A stretch of DNA of 50,599 bases from Gemmatales bacterium. GTDB taxonomy: Bacteria > Planctomycetota > Planctomycetia > Gemmatales > HRBIN36. Location of the stretch: assembly GCA_025055835.1 (NCBI GenBank), contig JANWWR010000171.1, positions 1 to 50,599 of the forward strand, read 5' to 3'. The notes beneath the pieces are model-generated. The model did not search any database and was not told the origin of the DNA. It saw only the letters and a program-made list of their open reading frames with translations. This document shows positions 25,744 to 34,193 of this stretch, in pieces (the first letter of the stretch is position 1; each line of letters opens with the position of its first letter). The position numbers and the translations under genes are program-made.

Positions 25744-26225
25744 GGGGTCGCCTCCGCTCGGTTGAGCAATTCCAAGGCCTGCTCGGTGGTGATTGGCCCA
25801 TGCACCTCATCGCCGATCATCAAGCACGGCGCGCCTTCGCACTGGCCCAGGCACTCGGCGAATTCCAAGGTGACCTGTCCATCCGCCGTGGTCTCGCCGG
25901 GATGGACCCCCAGACGGGCGGCCAAGTCTCTCAGCAACCCTTCTCCACCGCGGAGCATGCAAGTCAGACTGCGGCAGACCCAGACGCGCTTCCGGCCCAA
26001 GGGGTGCTGCTCATCCCGGAAGAAGCCGTAGAAGCTGAGCGTGTCCTGCACCTGGGCGGGATGGAGATCGAGCATTTCCGCGATTTCCCGTACCGCTTCC
26101 AGAGGAACGCAGCGCAGCTCGTCCTGAACAATGTGCAGCGCCGGCAGGACCACCGCCTGCTTGCTCGGATAGCGGGGCAGATAAGCCCGAATCTTCTCCC
26201 GCATCGCCTCGGTCAGTACCGCCAT
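25740..26225 (-). CDS. nuoE: NADH-quinone oxidoreductase subunit E (2Fe-2S)
   Basis: The 161-residue thioredoxin-fold subunit carries cluster N1a. The ligands are visible as CRSLTC (C-x4-C) and ECLGQC (C-x3-C). IVQDELRCVPLEAVREIAEML near the N-terminus is the usual helical part. I use the ATG at 26225, preceded by GAGGG at a good distance. The frame is open upstream to 26348, but that part overlaps nuoD and does not look coding. Confidence 0.95.
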   Translation of the reverse strand: MAVLTEAMREKIRAYLPRYPSKQAVVLPALHIVQDELRCVPLEAVREIAEMLDLHPAQVQDTLSFYGFFRDEQHPLGRKRVWVCRSLTCMLRGGEGLLRDLAARLGVHPGETTADGQVTLEFAECLGQCEGAPCLMIGDEVHGPITTEQALELLNRAEATP

Positions 26226-26250
26226 GCCGACCCTCGGAAGTATCTCCCGT

Positions 26251-27477
26251 TCAACGATCCAGTTCCGCCGCGATGATGTTGAGGCTGCCCAGAATCGCCA
26301 CGACGTCGCTGAGCTGATGGCCGACCACCAGATGCGGAAAGACGGCAAAGTGAATCAGCGACGGCGGGCGTGTCCGGCAGCGATAAGGGCGATCCGTTCC
26401 ATCAGAAACCAGGTAAAAGCCCAGTTCGCCGTTGGGTGATTCGATGGCTCCGTACACTTCCTCGACCGGAGCAGGATAGCCGCGGTTGGTCATGATCAGT
26501 TCGAAGTGCTGAATCAGCGCCTCGATGCTGCGGTAGGTGGCGTTCTTGTCCGGCAGGACCGCCTTGCCTTCGACGCCGACGTTGACCGGCCCTCCGGGCA
26601 GGTTTTCCACGGCCGCACGGATGATCTTGATGCTCTCCAGCATCTCTTCCATGCGGACCAGATAGCGGGCATAGCAGTCGCCGGCGTCGGAGCAGACGAC
26701 CTGAAACGCATCCCGCAATTCGCCGTAGGCCAGGTAGGGTTCGTCCTTGCGGAGGTCCCGCACGACGCCACTGGCCCGCGCCACGGGTCCAGAGCAACTG
26801 AAATTGATCGCATCCTCCTTGCTCAGCACGCCGATGCCGCGCATCCGCTCGATGAAAATCCGATTGCGGGACAGAAGCCGAGCGATGTCGCCGTGGGCCT
26901 TGGGAAAGCCGTTCAAAAACTCCCGCAGCTTGCGAATCCAGGCATCGTCCACGTCGTAGAGCAAGCCGCCAACCCGCAGATAGCTCCCGTGAAAGCGCTG
27001 CCCCGAAGCGTATTCGCACAGGTCGTAGATCAGTTCCCGCTGGTAGAACGCGTACAGGAACGGCGTAAAGGCTCCGAGGTCCAGAGCCGACGTGCCGACG
27101 TTGAGCAGATGGTCGTGCAGGCGCATCAACTCGCCGAAGATCGTCCGCAGATACTTGCAGCGGGGCGTGAGTTCGATGCCGAGCAGCTTTTCGACGACGT
27201 GAAACCAGGCGATTTCGTTGGCGATCGGCGAGATGTAGTTCATCCGGTCCACGACGGTGACGTACTGGTTGAACGTCAAATCCTCGCCGAGTTTTTCAAA
27301 GCCGCTGTGCAGGAAGCCGATGTCGGGAACGGCCTTGACGACCCGTTCGCCGTCGAGAGTCAGAATCAGACGCAAGGTCGTGTGGGTGGCTGGGTGCTGC
27401 GGACCGAAGTTGAGCGTCCACAGGTACTCCTGCTCCGTCGCCTGCTCCTGCCCGGTTTCAACCAACTCCAGCGGCAT
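26251..27477 (-). CDS. nuoD: NADH-quinone oxidoreductase subunit D (49 kDa)
   Basis: The 408-residue subunit forms the quinone site together with NuoB. FGPQHPATH near residues 25-33 carries the quinone-contacting His, DRMNYISPIANE follows near 76-87, and the C-terminal YRCRTRPPSLIHF and GSLNIIAAELDR are the typical end. It is a separate protein, not fused to NuoC. A 69-base gap separates it from nuoC, larger than most gaps in this operon. Confidence 0.97.
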   Translation of the reverse strand: MPLELVETGQEQATEQEYLWTLNFGPQHPATHTTLRLILTLDGERVVKAVPDIGFLHSGFEKLGEDLTFNQYVTVVDRMNYISPIANEIAWFHVVEKLLGIELTPRCKYLRTIFGELMRLHDHLLNVGTSALDLGAFTPFLYAFYQRELIYDLCEYASGQRFHGSYLRVGGLLYDVDDAWIRKLREFLNGFPKAHGDIARLLSRNRIFIERMRGIGVLSKEDAINFSCSGPVARASGVVRDLRKDEPYLAYGELRDAFQVVCSDAGDCYARYLVRMEEMLESIKIIRAAVENLPGGPVNVGVEGKAVLPDKNATYRSIEALIQHFELIMTNRGYPAPVEEVYGAIESPNGELGFYLVSDGTDRPYRCRTRPPSLIHFAVFPHLVVGHQLSDVVAILGSLNIIAAELDR

Positions 27478-27546
27478 AAGACTCCTCGTGGCTTGCCGTC
27501 AAGGGCCTCGTCGTGTTGGGACTCCTCGTCGATGTCTCCGCTTCGA

Positions 27547-28044
27547 TCAGGATTCCGCCCGGGTGATGACCGGGAAGTTGTGCCGTTCGCCTCGGCCCCG
27601 CAGGGGATAGTCCTTCCGCAGCGGGAAGGCGGTAAAGGCTTCCGGCAACAGCAGCCGCCGAAGATCGGGGTGCCCCTCGAAAACGATGCCGTACATGTCG
27701 TACAATTCGCGTTCCATCCAGTCGGCCCCGCGCCACAGCGAGCAGGCGGAGGGCAGGGTCAGGTCCGGCTCGTTGAGAAACGTTTTAAGGATGAGCCGTT
27801 CGCCGCTGGCCGTGTTGAGCAGGCACCAGACGACGCCGAAGCGGTCCTGGGCTTCGGGATAGTGCAGGTAGTCCACGGCCGTGATGTCCACCAGGAAATC
27901 GAAACCAAGTTGCTCCTTGAGAAAGCGCAAAACCTCGGCGACCTGATCGGGCCGGACGATGATCCGCAGGTTATCTCGGAACTCGGAAGTGCGGAGCGTT
28001 CCGAAGCGCTGTTCCAGTTTCTGGAGGGTCTCCGCGTGGTCCAT
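27547..28044 (-). CDS. nuoC: NADH-quinone oxidoreductase subunit C (30 kDa)
   Basis: The 165-residue protein has NuoC hallmarks: [16 protein letters not shown] in the middle and [27 protein letters not shown] followed by [15 protein letters not shown] at the end. I use ATG 28044 with GGGGA eight bases upstream; a TTG at 28062 also exists. It follows nuoB by about 20 bases. Confidence 0.95.
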   Translation of the reverse strand: MDHAETLQKLEQRFGTLRTSEFRDNLRIIVRPDQVAEVLRFLKEQLGFDFLVDITAVDYLHYPEAQDRFGVVWCLLNTASGERLILKTFLNEPDLTLPSACSLWRGADWMERELYDMYGIVFEGHPDLRRLLLPEAFTAFPLRKDYPLRGRGERHNFPVITRAES

Positions 28045-28065
28045 CGATCGCTTCCCCGCCAAGGT

Positions 28066-28710
28066 TCAGTGCGACTGCAATTCGGGAAAGACTGTCTTCA
28101 CTCCCAGCTTGTCCGTGGCGATGTTCAACTCTGTCCAGAAGCGTGTGGCCGTGCGATAGTCGCCGGGGGAGACGATGGCCTCCTGGGGTCGGACGGCGAC
28201 CATTTCCGGTCCCTCGAAGCGGGTGCGGCGGAAAAACTCCTTGGCCCGGACGCTGCCGGTTTCGCGGATTTTGTCCTGAATGTCGATGACCGCCTGAAGC
28301 AGTTGTTCGGGCCGCGGGGGACAGCCGGGAACGTACACGTCCACGGGAATGAAGCGGTCCACGCCCTGCACGACGGCGTAGGTGTCGAAGACCCCGCCGC
28401 TGGAAGCACAGGCTCCCATCGAAATGCACCATTTCGGCTCCGGCATCTGGAGCCAGATGCGTTGAAGGACCGGAAGCATCTTCATGACCACGCGGCCGGC
28501 GACGATCATGAGGTCGCATTGCCGGGGGCTGAAACGCATGGCCTCGGCCCCGAAGCGGGCAATGTCGTGCCGAGACGCCCCTGTGGCCATCAGCTCGATG
28601 CCGCAGCAAGCCGTGCCGAACGGCATCGGCCAGAGGCTATTCGCTCGGCACCAGTTGGCCAGCGGATCGAGCTTGGCGAGAAACACGCTGTCCGGCAGTC
28701 CTATCGCCAT
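28066..28710 (-). CDS. nuoB: NADH-quinone oxidoreductase subunit B (cluster N2)
   Basis: The 214-residue subunit holds the terminal 4Fe-4S cluster N2. Its ligands appear as the adjacent pair in GTACCGIE, a Cys in [10 protein letters not shown] and one in [12 protein letters not shown]. Length is normal, with a C-terminal extension of about 50 residues after the core. The ATG overlaps the nuoA stop by 10 bases. Confidence 0.97.
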   Translation of the reverse strand: MAIGLPDSVFLAKLDPLANWCRANSLWPMPFGTACCGIELMATGASRHDIARFGAEAMRFSPRQCDLMIVAGRVVMKMLPVLQRIWLQMPEPKWCISMGACASSGGVFDTYAVVQGVDRFIPVDVYVPGCPPRPEQLLQAVIDIQDKIRETGSVRAKEFFRRTRFEGPEMVAVRPQEAIVSPGDYRTATRFWTELNIATDKLGVKTVFPELQSH

Positions 28711-29105
28711 CGGAACACCCCTTTGCGAAGGGCGTACAGGTAAGCCAGGGCCAAGGTCGTCAGGAAGACCAGCATCACGCCGAAGACGGCGTTTTGCAGC
28801 AACGCCTGAGCACGTAGCGGATTACCCCCCGTCAGGTCGGCGTAGGCACTGACCGCCCAGGGGTACAGAAACAGCAATTCGACGTCAAAAACCAGGAACA
28901 GAATGGCGACAAGGTAGAACTTCACATCGAAATGTCGTCGGGCGTCGCCGATCGGATCCATGCCCGATTCGTAGGGCATGTCCTTGACTGGATGCGGCCG
29001 CCTCGGAGCGATCCAATGCGAAACCGCCAGCGTTCCCGCCACGAACGCCAGAATCACCACCAAATACAAGACAATCGGATAGAGCAGGGGCAGATCGGTT
29101 TCCAT
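28701..29105 (-). CDS. nuoA: NADH-quinone oxidoreductase subunit A
   Basis: The 134-residue membrane subunit has three helices and the typical [41 protein letters not shown] block, which includes the conserved acidic residues of the third loop and second helix. I use ATG 29105. An upstream in-frame GTG at 29132 lies inside the operator-like palindrome and has no ribosome-binding site. This is the first gene of the complex I operon. Confidence 0.95.
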   Translation of the reverse strand: METDLPLLYPIVLYLVVILAFVAGTLAVSHWIAPRRPHPVKDMPYESGMDPIGDARRHFDVKFYLVAILFLVFDVELLFLYPWAVSAYADLTGGNPLRAQALLQNAVFGVMLVFLTTLALAYLYALRKGVFRWR

Positions 29106-29416
29106 TCCCGCCGTCCCGAGACTTCGTGACACATTTCACGAAGTGCATCATAAAAAGACCTCCACTGCGGACGATCAGCAATGGAGGCAATGCTCACGAC
29201 ATCATCAGTCTAGTCGCGGCGATTGGAGCCGTCCACACGAAGCACGGAGTGCCAGGCTGGTTGCACCGGCGAAACGGGATTGGCAGAGTTGACCGACGAG
29301 CGTTCCGGCATTCCGGCGTTCTGACTTCCCGGTCGGCTTTTTGCTTGGAACCCTAATTGCGCTCTGAAATAATGGCGGCATCGCGCCTTCGGACATTTGA
29401 GGTGGGAGAAAACAGC
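29106..29416. other. Divergent intergenic region between nuoA and the Gfo/Idh gene
   Basis: This 311-base gap serves two divergent genes. On the minus side it contains the palindrome at 29121-29144 and a TATGAT (complement of 29147-29152) two bases upstream of it, which could be the nuo -10 box; no good -35 is seen. On the plus side, TTGCTT (29341-29346) and TGAAAT (29365-29370) with an 18-base spacer form a weak candidate promoter for the oxidoreductase. I see no RNA gene or ORF of substance. Confidence 0.5.
29121..29144. promoter_or_regulatory. CRP/FNR-type palindrome upstream of nuoA
   Basis: ACTTCGTGA and TCACGAAGT form a perfect inverted repeat of 9-base arms around a 6-base spacer (CACATT). 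The inner part, CGTGA-N6-TCACG, matches the CRP-family consensus (C/T)GTGA-N6-TCAC(G/A). It ends 16 bases before the nuoA ATG and begins 2 bases downstream of a TATGAT, so if that box is used the site would straddle the transcription start and favour repression. It could also be read as an RNA hairpin. Confidence 0.6.
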
Positions 29417-30952
29417 ATGGCACGCAAGGGAATCAATCGTCGGGGATTCTTGCAGTCGGCTGCGGCGGGGACGGCGGCGTTGTCGTTGGCGGCCCGAAGC
29501 TATGGGCGGGTGCTGGGGGCCAACGACCGCATCGGCATCGCCTTTCTGGGAGTCGGCGGCCGGGCACAGCAGCATATCGACGTCATTCTGGATTTGCAGA
29601 AGGAAAACAAAGGCGTGGTGCCGGTCGGCGTCTGCGACGTCTGGGACGGCGACGCCAAGCTCGGCTCCGGCAAAGGCCGCGGCCTTTATCCCTCGGCCAA
29701 ACGCTGCGGACTCGACCCGGACGACAAGACCCACGTCACCAAGGATTACCGCCGACTGCTCGACCTCAAGGAAGTCGATGTCGTCTGCATCTCCACCCCG
29801 GACCACTGGCACGCCAAGATGTGCATCGACGCCGCCGAACGCAAGAAGCACATCTACTGCGAAAAGCCGATGACCAAGACCATCGAGGAAGCCCATGCGG
29901 TCGTGGACGCGGCCAGGAAGTACAACGTCGTCATGACCGTCGGCGTGCAGTGGATGGCTGATCCGCTTCTGCCGAAGGTCAACGAGATGATCCGCAATGG
30001 CGACATCGGCCACGTCTGCCAGGGGCAGACGAGCTACTACCGCAACTCCCTGGTCGGCCAGTGGCGGTATTATCCGTTGACCAAGGAGATGACGCCCAAG
30101 ACGATCGACTGGGACATGTGGCTGGGGCATCAGTTCTCCGTTTTCCCCGGTGTACCCTTGGCGGAGAAGCGGCCGTTCGACCGGGCTGTCTGGGCTCAGT
30201 GGCGGTGTTACTGGGACTTCGGCGGCGGCATGTTCACGGACCTGTTCGTGCATCGGACGACCCGGCTGATCGCGGCGATGGGTGTGCGATATCCGGCACG
30301 AGTGGTCGGGGCGGGCGGAATCTACCTCGAATACGACGGTCGGGACGTGCCCGACGTGGCGACCGTCGTAGCCGATTACGAAGAAGGTTGTCAGGTCATC
30401 ATCACGGCCACGATGATCAACGACTACCCCATCGAGGAAGTGATCCGCGGCCGGACGGCGACGCTGCGGTTCACGCAGCGGCGGGAGGGCAACAAGACGG
30501 AATACGGCGTGGACTTCCTGCCGCAGACGATTGCCAACCGACCGACGCGCACCCAGGAAAAGCCGCAGACCGAGTCCCGTTTCATCGGTGGCGGCATCAG
30601 CGAAGGGGACGCCACCCGGCCGCTGTGGGAGAACTTCCTCGAGTGCTGCCGCATGAACAACCGGGAGACGCTGAGCACGCCGGAGTTGGGAGCGGCCGCC
30701 TTCACCACCGTGGCGATGGGCGTGCAGAGCTACCGCACCGGGCAGGTGCTCTTCTGGGACAAGGAACACCGCCGAGCCGTTCCAGGCAATGGCAGCTGGG
30801 CGGCTCAGTGGGAGCGCCGCAGCAAGGCCCGCGGTAAGCCGAATCAGATCATCGGCTGGCGGGGTGGTGACCGGGGCAGCACCTTGGAACCGCCCGAATA
30901 TCAGAAACTCGAAGGTCCGTGGATTGACGGCAAGGATCCTGCCGGGGCCTGA
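29417..30952 (+). CDS. Tat-exported Gfo/Idh/MocA family oxidoreductase
   Basis: The 511-residue protein begins MARKGINRRGFLQSAAAGTAALS, a twin-arginine signal with a hydrophobic run and an A-x-A-like site near residue 30. The Rossmann domain starts near 38 (IGIAFLGVGGRAQQHIDVI), and STPDHWHAKMCIDAAERKKHIYCEKPMTK near 137-165 is the family signature with the EKP Lys. The C-terminal half is the usual alpha/beta dimerisation and substrate domain. It is expected in the periplasm with a prebound NAD(P). This family is greatly expanded in planctomycetes, and the sugar substrate cannot be read from sequence. I use the ATG at 29417, preceded by GGGAG. A terminator follows. Confidence 0.9.
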   Translation: MARKGINRRGFLQSAAAGTAALSLAARSYGRVLGANDRIGIAFLGVGGRAQQHIDVILDLQKENKGVVPVGVCDVWDGDAKLGSGKGRGLYPSAKRCGLDPDDKTHVTKDYRRLLDLKEVDVVCISTPDHWHAKMCIDAAERKKHIYCEKPMTKTIEEAHAVVDAARKYNVVMTVGVQWMADPLLPKVNEMIRNGDIGHVCQGQTSYYRNSLVGQWRYYPLTKEMTPKTIDWDMWLGHQFSVFPGVPLAEKRPFDRAVWAQWRCYWDFGGGMFTDLFVHRTTRLIAAMGVRYPARVVGAGGIYLEYDGRDVPDVATVVADYEEGCQVIITATMINDYPIEEVIRGRTATLRFTQRREGNKTEYGVDFLPQTIANRPTRTQEKPQTESRFIGGGISEGDATRPLWENFLECCRMNNRETLSTPELGAAAFTTVAMGVQSYRTGQVLFWDKEHRRAVPGNGSWAAQWERRSKARGKPNQIIGWRGGDRGSTLEPPEYQKLEGPWIDGKDPAGA

Positions 30953-30973
30953 AGCAATTCTCTCCCTGCTCAG

Positions 30974-31012
30974 CGGGCCTGTCGGCGCTGTGTCGGCAGG
31001 CCCGTCTGTTTT
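30974..31012 (+). terminator. Rho-independent terminator after the Gfo/Idh/MocA gene
   Basis: CGGGCCTG (30974-30981) pairs with CAGGCCCG (30997-31004). The stem can extend inward through a G-U pair, and the hairpin is followed by TCTGTTTT. It starts 22 bases after the stop codon of the upstream gene. Confidence 0.75.
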
Positions 31013-31125
31013 CCAAGACCTTTTCCGTGTCAGGGACTTTGCCCGGCTCCAGGCTCCCGATTCCCCTCCCATATACTGACGGCTAGGCCCTTCCACGACG
31101 GATCAAGTGCGAAGACGGCAGAACC

Positions 31126-32715
31126 ATGTTCGACGAACTGTGGGAACAGGAATGTGAGATCATGGCCGGGGGTGGGCCAAAAGCCATCGCTCGGCAGCAT
31201 GAGAAGAACCGCCTGACGGCACGGGAGCGCATTGAACGGCTCGTCGATCCGGGTTCGTTTTTTGAACTGGGCTTATGGGCCGCCTGGAACATGTACACCG
31301 AATGGGGCGGCGCGCCGTCGGCTGGGGTCGTGACCGGCATCGGCCTGGTGGACAACGTGCCGGTCATGGTCATCGCTAACGACGCCACGGTCAAGGCCGG
31401 GGCATTCTTCCCCATGACCGTCAAGAAAGTGCTCCGCGCCCAGCGCATCGCTATGGACAACCGGCTGCCGCTGGTCTACCTCGTGGACAGCGCTGGCGTC
31501 TTCCTGCCGCTTCAGGACGAGGTTTTTCCCGACGAGGACGATTTCGGCCGCATTTTTCGCAACAACGCCGTCATCTCCGCTCAGGGCATTCCGCAGTACG
31601 CCGCGATCATGGGCAATTGCGTCGCTGGAGGCGGCTATCTGCCCGTACTGTGCGACAAGCTGCTGATGACCGAAGGCAGTGGGCTGTATCTCGCCGGTCC
31701 GGCCCTGGTCAAGGCCGCCATCGGACAGACCGTCAGCCACGAGGAACTGGGTGGTGCCTGGATGCACGCGGCCATCAGCGGCACGATTGACTTCCGGGAA
31801 CCGAACGACGAGGCGTGTCTGGATCGGCTCCGGCGGCTGATCGGGCTGCTGCCCCAGTCCCAGCGGGTGCCTCCGCCCGAAACCTGGTGCCGGGACGCCG
31901 AACCCCCATCCCGTCCCGCTTCCGATCTCGCTGGCTTCGTCGATCCCGAGGGCCGACGGGAATACGACCTGCGAGACGTTTTGCGGTGCCTGACCGACGG
32001 CGGGCAATTCGATGAGTACAAGGCGGACTACGGGCAAAGCCTGGTCTGTGCGTATGCCCGCATCGGCGGCATTCCCGTGGGCATCGTCGGCAATCAGCGG
32101 AAACGGTCCAAGCCAGCGCGGGGCCAGCTTCAGTACGGCGGCGTCATCTACGTGGACAGTGCCGACAAAGCCGCCCGGTTCGTCATGGACTGCAACCAGA
32201 CGCGGATTCCCCTGGTGTTTCTTCAGGATGTCAACGGCTTCATGGTCGGTCGCGATTCCGAGCAGGAGGGCATCATCCGGGCCGGGGCGAAGCTGGTCAA
32301 TGTCATCGCCAACAGCGTCGTTCCCAAGGTCACGGTGATTCTCGGCGGTTCGTTCGGAGCCGGAAACTACGCCCTGTGCGGCAAGGCCTTCGATCCGCGT
32401 TTCATCTTCGCCTGGCCGACGGCCCGTTACGCGGTCATGGGCGGTCAGCAGGCCGCTGGCACGCTCTTGGAAATCACCATTTCCGCCTTGCGTCGCCAGG
32501 GTCACGAACCGGACGCCGCGGAGCTGGCCGAATTGAAGGCCAAGGTCGAAGCCGCCTATGCCGAGCAGATGGACGTCCGCTACGCCGCCGCCCGGCTGTG
32601 GGTGGACAAGATCATCAAGCCGGAGCAAACACGGGACGCGTTACTGTTCGCCTTGCGCATGGCGACTCGTTACGATGATGGCCGACCGTTTCGCACCGGC
32701 GTTTTGCAGGTGTGA
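31126..32715 (+). CDS. Acyl-CoA carboxylase, carboxyltransferase (beta) subunit
   Basis: The 529-residue protein is a biotin-dependent carboxyltransferase of the methylcrotonyl/geranyl/propionyl-CoA type. RLTARERIERLVDPGSFFELG lies near the N-terminus. VFPDEDDFGRIFRNNAVISAQGIPQ near 140-165 is characteristic of MccB/AtuC-like subunits. The C-terminal domain has DVNGFMVGRDSEQEGIIRAGAK and GGSFGAGNYALCGKAFDPRF. No biotin carboxylase/carrier (alpha) gene is nearby. The partner downstream is an AtuA-family protein, which favours an acyclic-terpenoid or leucine/isovalerate-type pathway over propionyl-CoA carboxylase. Substrate is unproven. Confidence 0.88.
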   Translation: MFDELWEQECEIMAGGGPKAIARQHEKNRLTARERIERLVDPGSFFELGLWAAWNMYTEWGGAPSAGVVTGIGLVDNVPVMVIANDATVKAGAFFPMTVKKVLRAQRIAMDNRLPLVYLVDSAGVFLPLQDEVFPDEDDFGRIFRNNAVISAQGIPQYAAIMGNCVAGGGYLPVLCDKLLMTEGSGLYLAGPALVKAAIGQTVSHEELGGAWMHAAISGTIDFREPNDEACLDRLRRLIGLLPQSQRVPPPETWCRDAEPPSRPASDLAGFVDPEGRREYDLRDVLRCLTDGGQFDEYKADYGQSLVCAYARIGGIPVGIVGNQRKRSKPARGQLQYGGVIYVDSADKAARFVMDCNQTRIPLVFLQDVNGFMVGRDSEQEGIIRAGAKLVNVIANSVVPKVTVILGGSFGAGNYALCGKAFDPRFIFAWPTARYAVMGGQQAAGTLLEITISALRRQGHEPDAAELAELKAKVEAAYAEQMDVRYAAARLWVDKIIKPEQTRDALLFALRMATRYDDGRPFRTGVLQV

Positions 32716-32742
32716 CGCCGGAGGAATCTGGGGAAATTGGCC

Positions 32743-34098
32743 ATGCCCGCTTCGATCCGCATCGGCAATGGCTGCGGCTTCTGGGGCGACAACCTCGACG
32801 CTCCGATTCTCCTCGCCTCCCAGGCTCACCTCGATTACCTGACGCTGGAGTACCTGGCCGAGTTGACCATGTCGATTCTGGCCGCGCAGAAGCAACGCGA
32901 CCCGGAAGCCGGCTTCGCCACGGACTTCCTCGACGTGCTGCGGCGTCTGGTGCCGATCCTCCGGGATCAACCCCGCTTGCGGATCGTGACCAATGCCGGC
33001 GGAATGAATCCGTCGGCATGTGCTCGAAAGGCCCGCAAAATCCTCGACGACGCCGGCTTGTGCCAGCACAAGATCGGGATCGTCCTTGGCGACGACATCC
33101 GGGACGACCTTCCTCGTCTCATCGAGCAGGGCCACGACTTTCGCAACCTGGACATCGGCGAATCCTTGCGTGCCGTTCTGGATCGCGTCGTCAGTGCCAA
33201 TGTCTATCTCGGCGCGGCTCCGATCGTCGAGGCCTTCAAACAAGGGGCCAGCATCGTCATCACGGGTCGAGTCGCCGATGCTTCGCTGACCGTGGCCCCG
33301 GCCGTGTTCGAGTTCGGCTGGTCGTGGGAAGATTGGGATCGGCTCGCCGCCGCTACCGTGGCTGGGCACCTGATCGAGTGCGGCGCTCAGGCCACGGGAG
33401 GCTTGTGGGTGAATTGGCGAGAGGCCCCGGATTTGGCCAACGTCGGCTATCCGTTCGTGGACATCGAACCCGACGGGCATTTCGTGATTTCCAAGCCTCT
33501 TGACAGTGGCGGACGGGTGAACCTCGAGACGGTCGCGGAGCAACTGCTCTACGAGGTGGGAGATCCGTCGGCCTATTTCACGCCGGATGTCGTCGCTGAT
33601 TTCACTTCCGTTTCGCTCCGTGACCTCGGTTCGGATCGGGTCGAAATCCGCGGAGCACGCGGCAAGCCCGCTCCCCGGCAGTTGAAAGTCTCGGTTGCCT
33701 ATCGCGATGGTTTTACCGCTTCCGGCATGCTGGCCGTGTTCGGGCCGGATGCCGCCGATAAAGCACGACGCTGCGGTGAGATGCTGCTGGAGCGGGTTCG
33801 CCGGGCCGGGTTGGGTCTGGAACATGCGAACGTGGAATGTCCAGGGTCGGGCGACGTGGTGCCTGGGGTCTTACCTCCCCCTTCCGGTCTGTGCGAAGTA
33901 ATGCTGCGAGTCAGCGTCCGGGATTCCCGAAGAGAGGCCGTGGAGCGTTTTACCAAGGAATTCGCCCCCCTGGTGACATCCGGTCCTCCTGGCGTGACCG
34001 GTTACACCACCGGCCGGCCCCAGGTGCGCGAGGTCTTCGCTTACTGGCCGACCTTGATCGACCGGCATGTCGTCCTTCCGACCGTGGAATTGCTGTAA
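32743..34098 (+). CDS. AtuA-family protein (DUF1446)
   Basis: The 451-residue protein matches DUF1446/AtuA: IRIGNGCGFWGDN at the start, TNAGGMNPSACARKARKIL near 88-106, GADIVITGRVADASLT-type segment (here GASIVITGRVADASL) near 168-182, and NLETVAEQLLYEVGDPSAYFTPDVVADF near 263-290. AtuA is needed for acyclic terpene use in Pseudomonas, but its reaction is not established. The ATG at 32743 has GGGGAAAT upstream; a TTG two codons earlier also exists. It follows the carboxyltransferase by 27 bases and is most likely co-transcribed. Confidence 0.88.
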   Translation: MPASIRIGNGCGFWGDNLDAPILLASQAHLDYLTLEYLAELTMSILAAQKQRDPEAGFATDFLDVLRRLVPILRDQPRLRIVTNAGGMNPSACARKARKILDDAGLCQHKIGIVLGDDIRDDLPRLIEQGHDFRNLDIGESLRAVLDRVVSANVYLGAAPIVEAFKQGASIVITGRVADASLTVAPAVFEFGWSWEDWDRLAAATVAGHLIECGAQATGGLWVNWREAPDLANVGYPFVDIEPDGHFVISKPLDSGGRVNLETVAEQLLYEVGDPSAYFTPDVVADFTSVSLRDLGSDRVEIRGARGKPAPRQLKVSVAYRDGFTASGMLAVFGPDAADKARRCGEMLLERVRRAGLGLEHANVECPGSGDVVPGVLPPPSGLCEVMLRVSVRDSRREAVERFTKEFAPLVTSGPPGVTGYTTGRPQVREVFAYWPTLIDRHVVLPTVELL

Positions 34099-34193
34099 CG
34101 GGAAGAGCGGATTCGCTACAGTAAACCCATCCCGCCAGCAAAATCGAAAAGCGGCAGGACTAGCGTTTTCCCGATCAAGGAAGGATGCCAAGC

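Noticed and set aside
26506..28743. 745-codon open frame on the plus strand opposite nuoD, nuoC and nuoB
   Set aside because: It runs across three clear genes and their gaps on the other strand. The product is low in hydrophobic pattern and rich in Gln, Asp and Arg, as expected from antisense GC-rich DNA.
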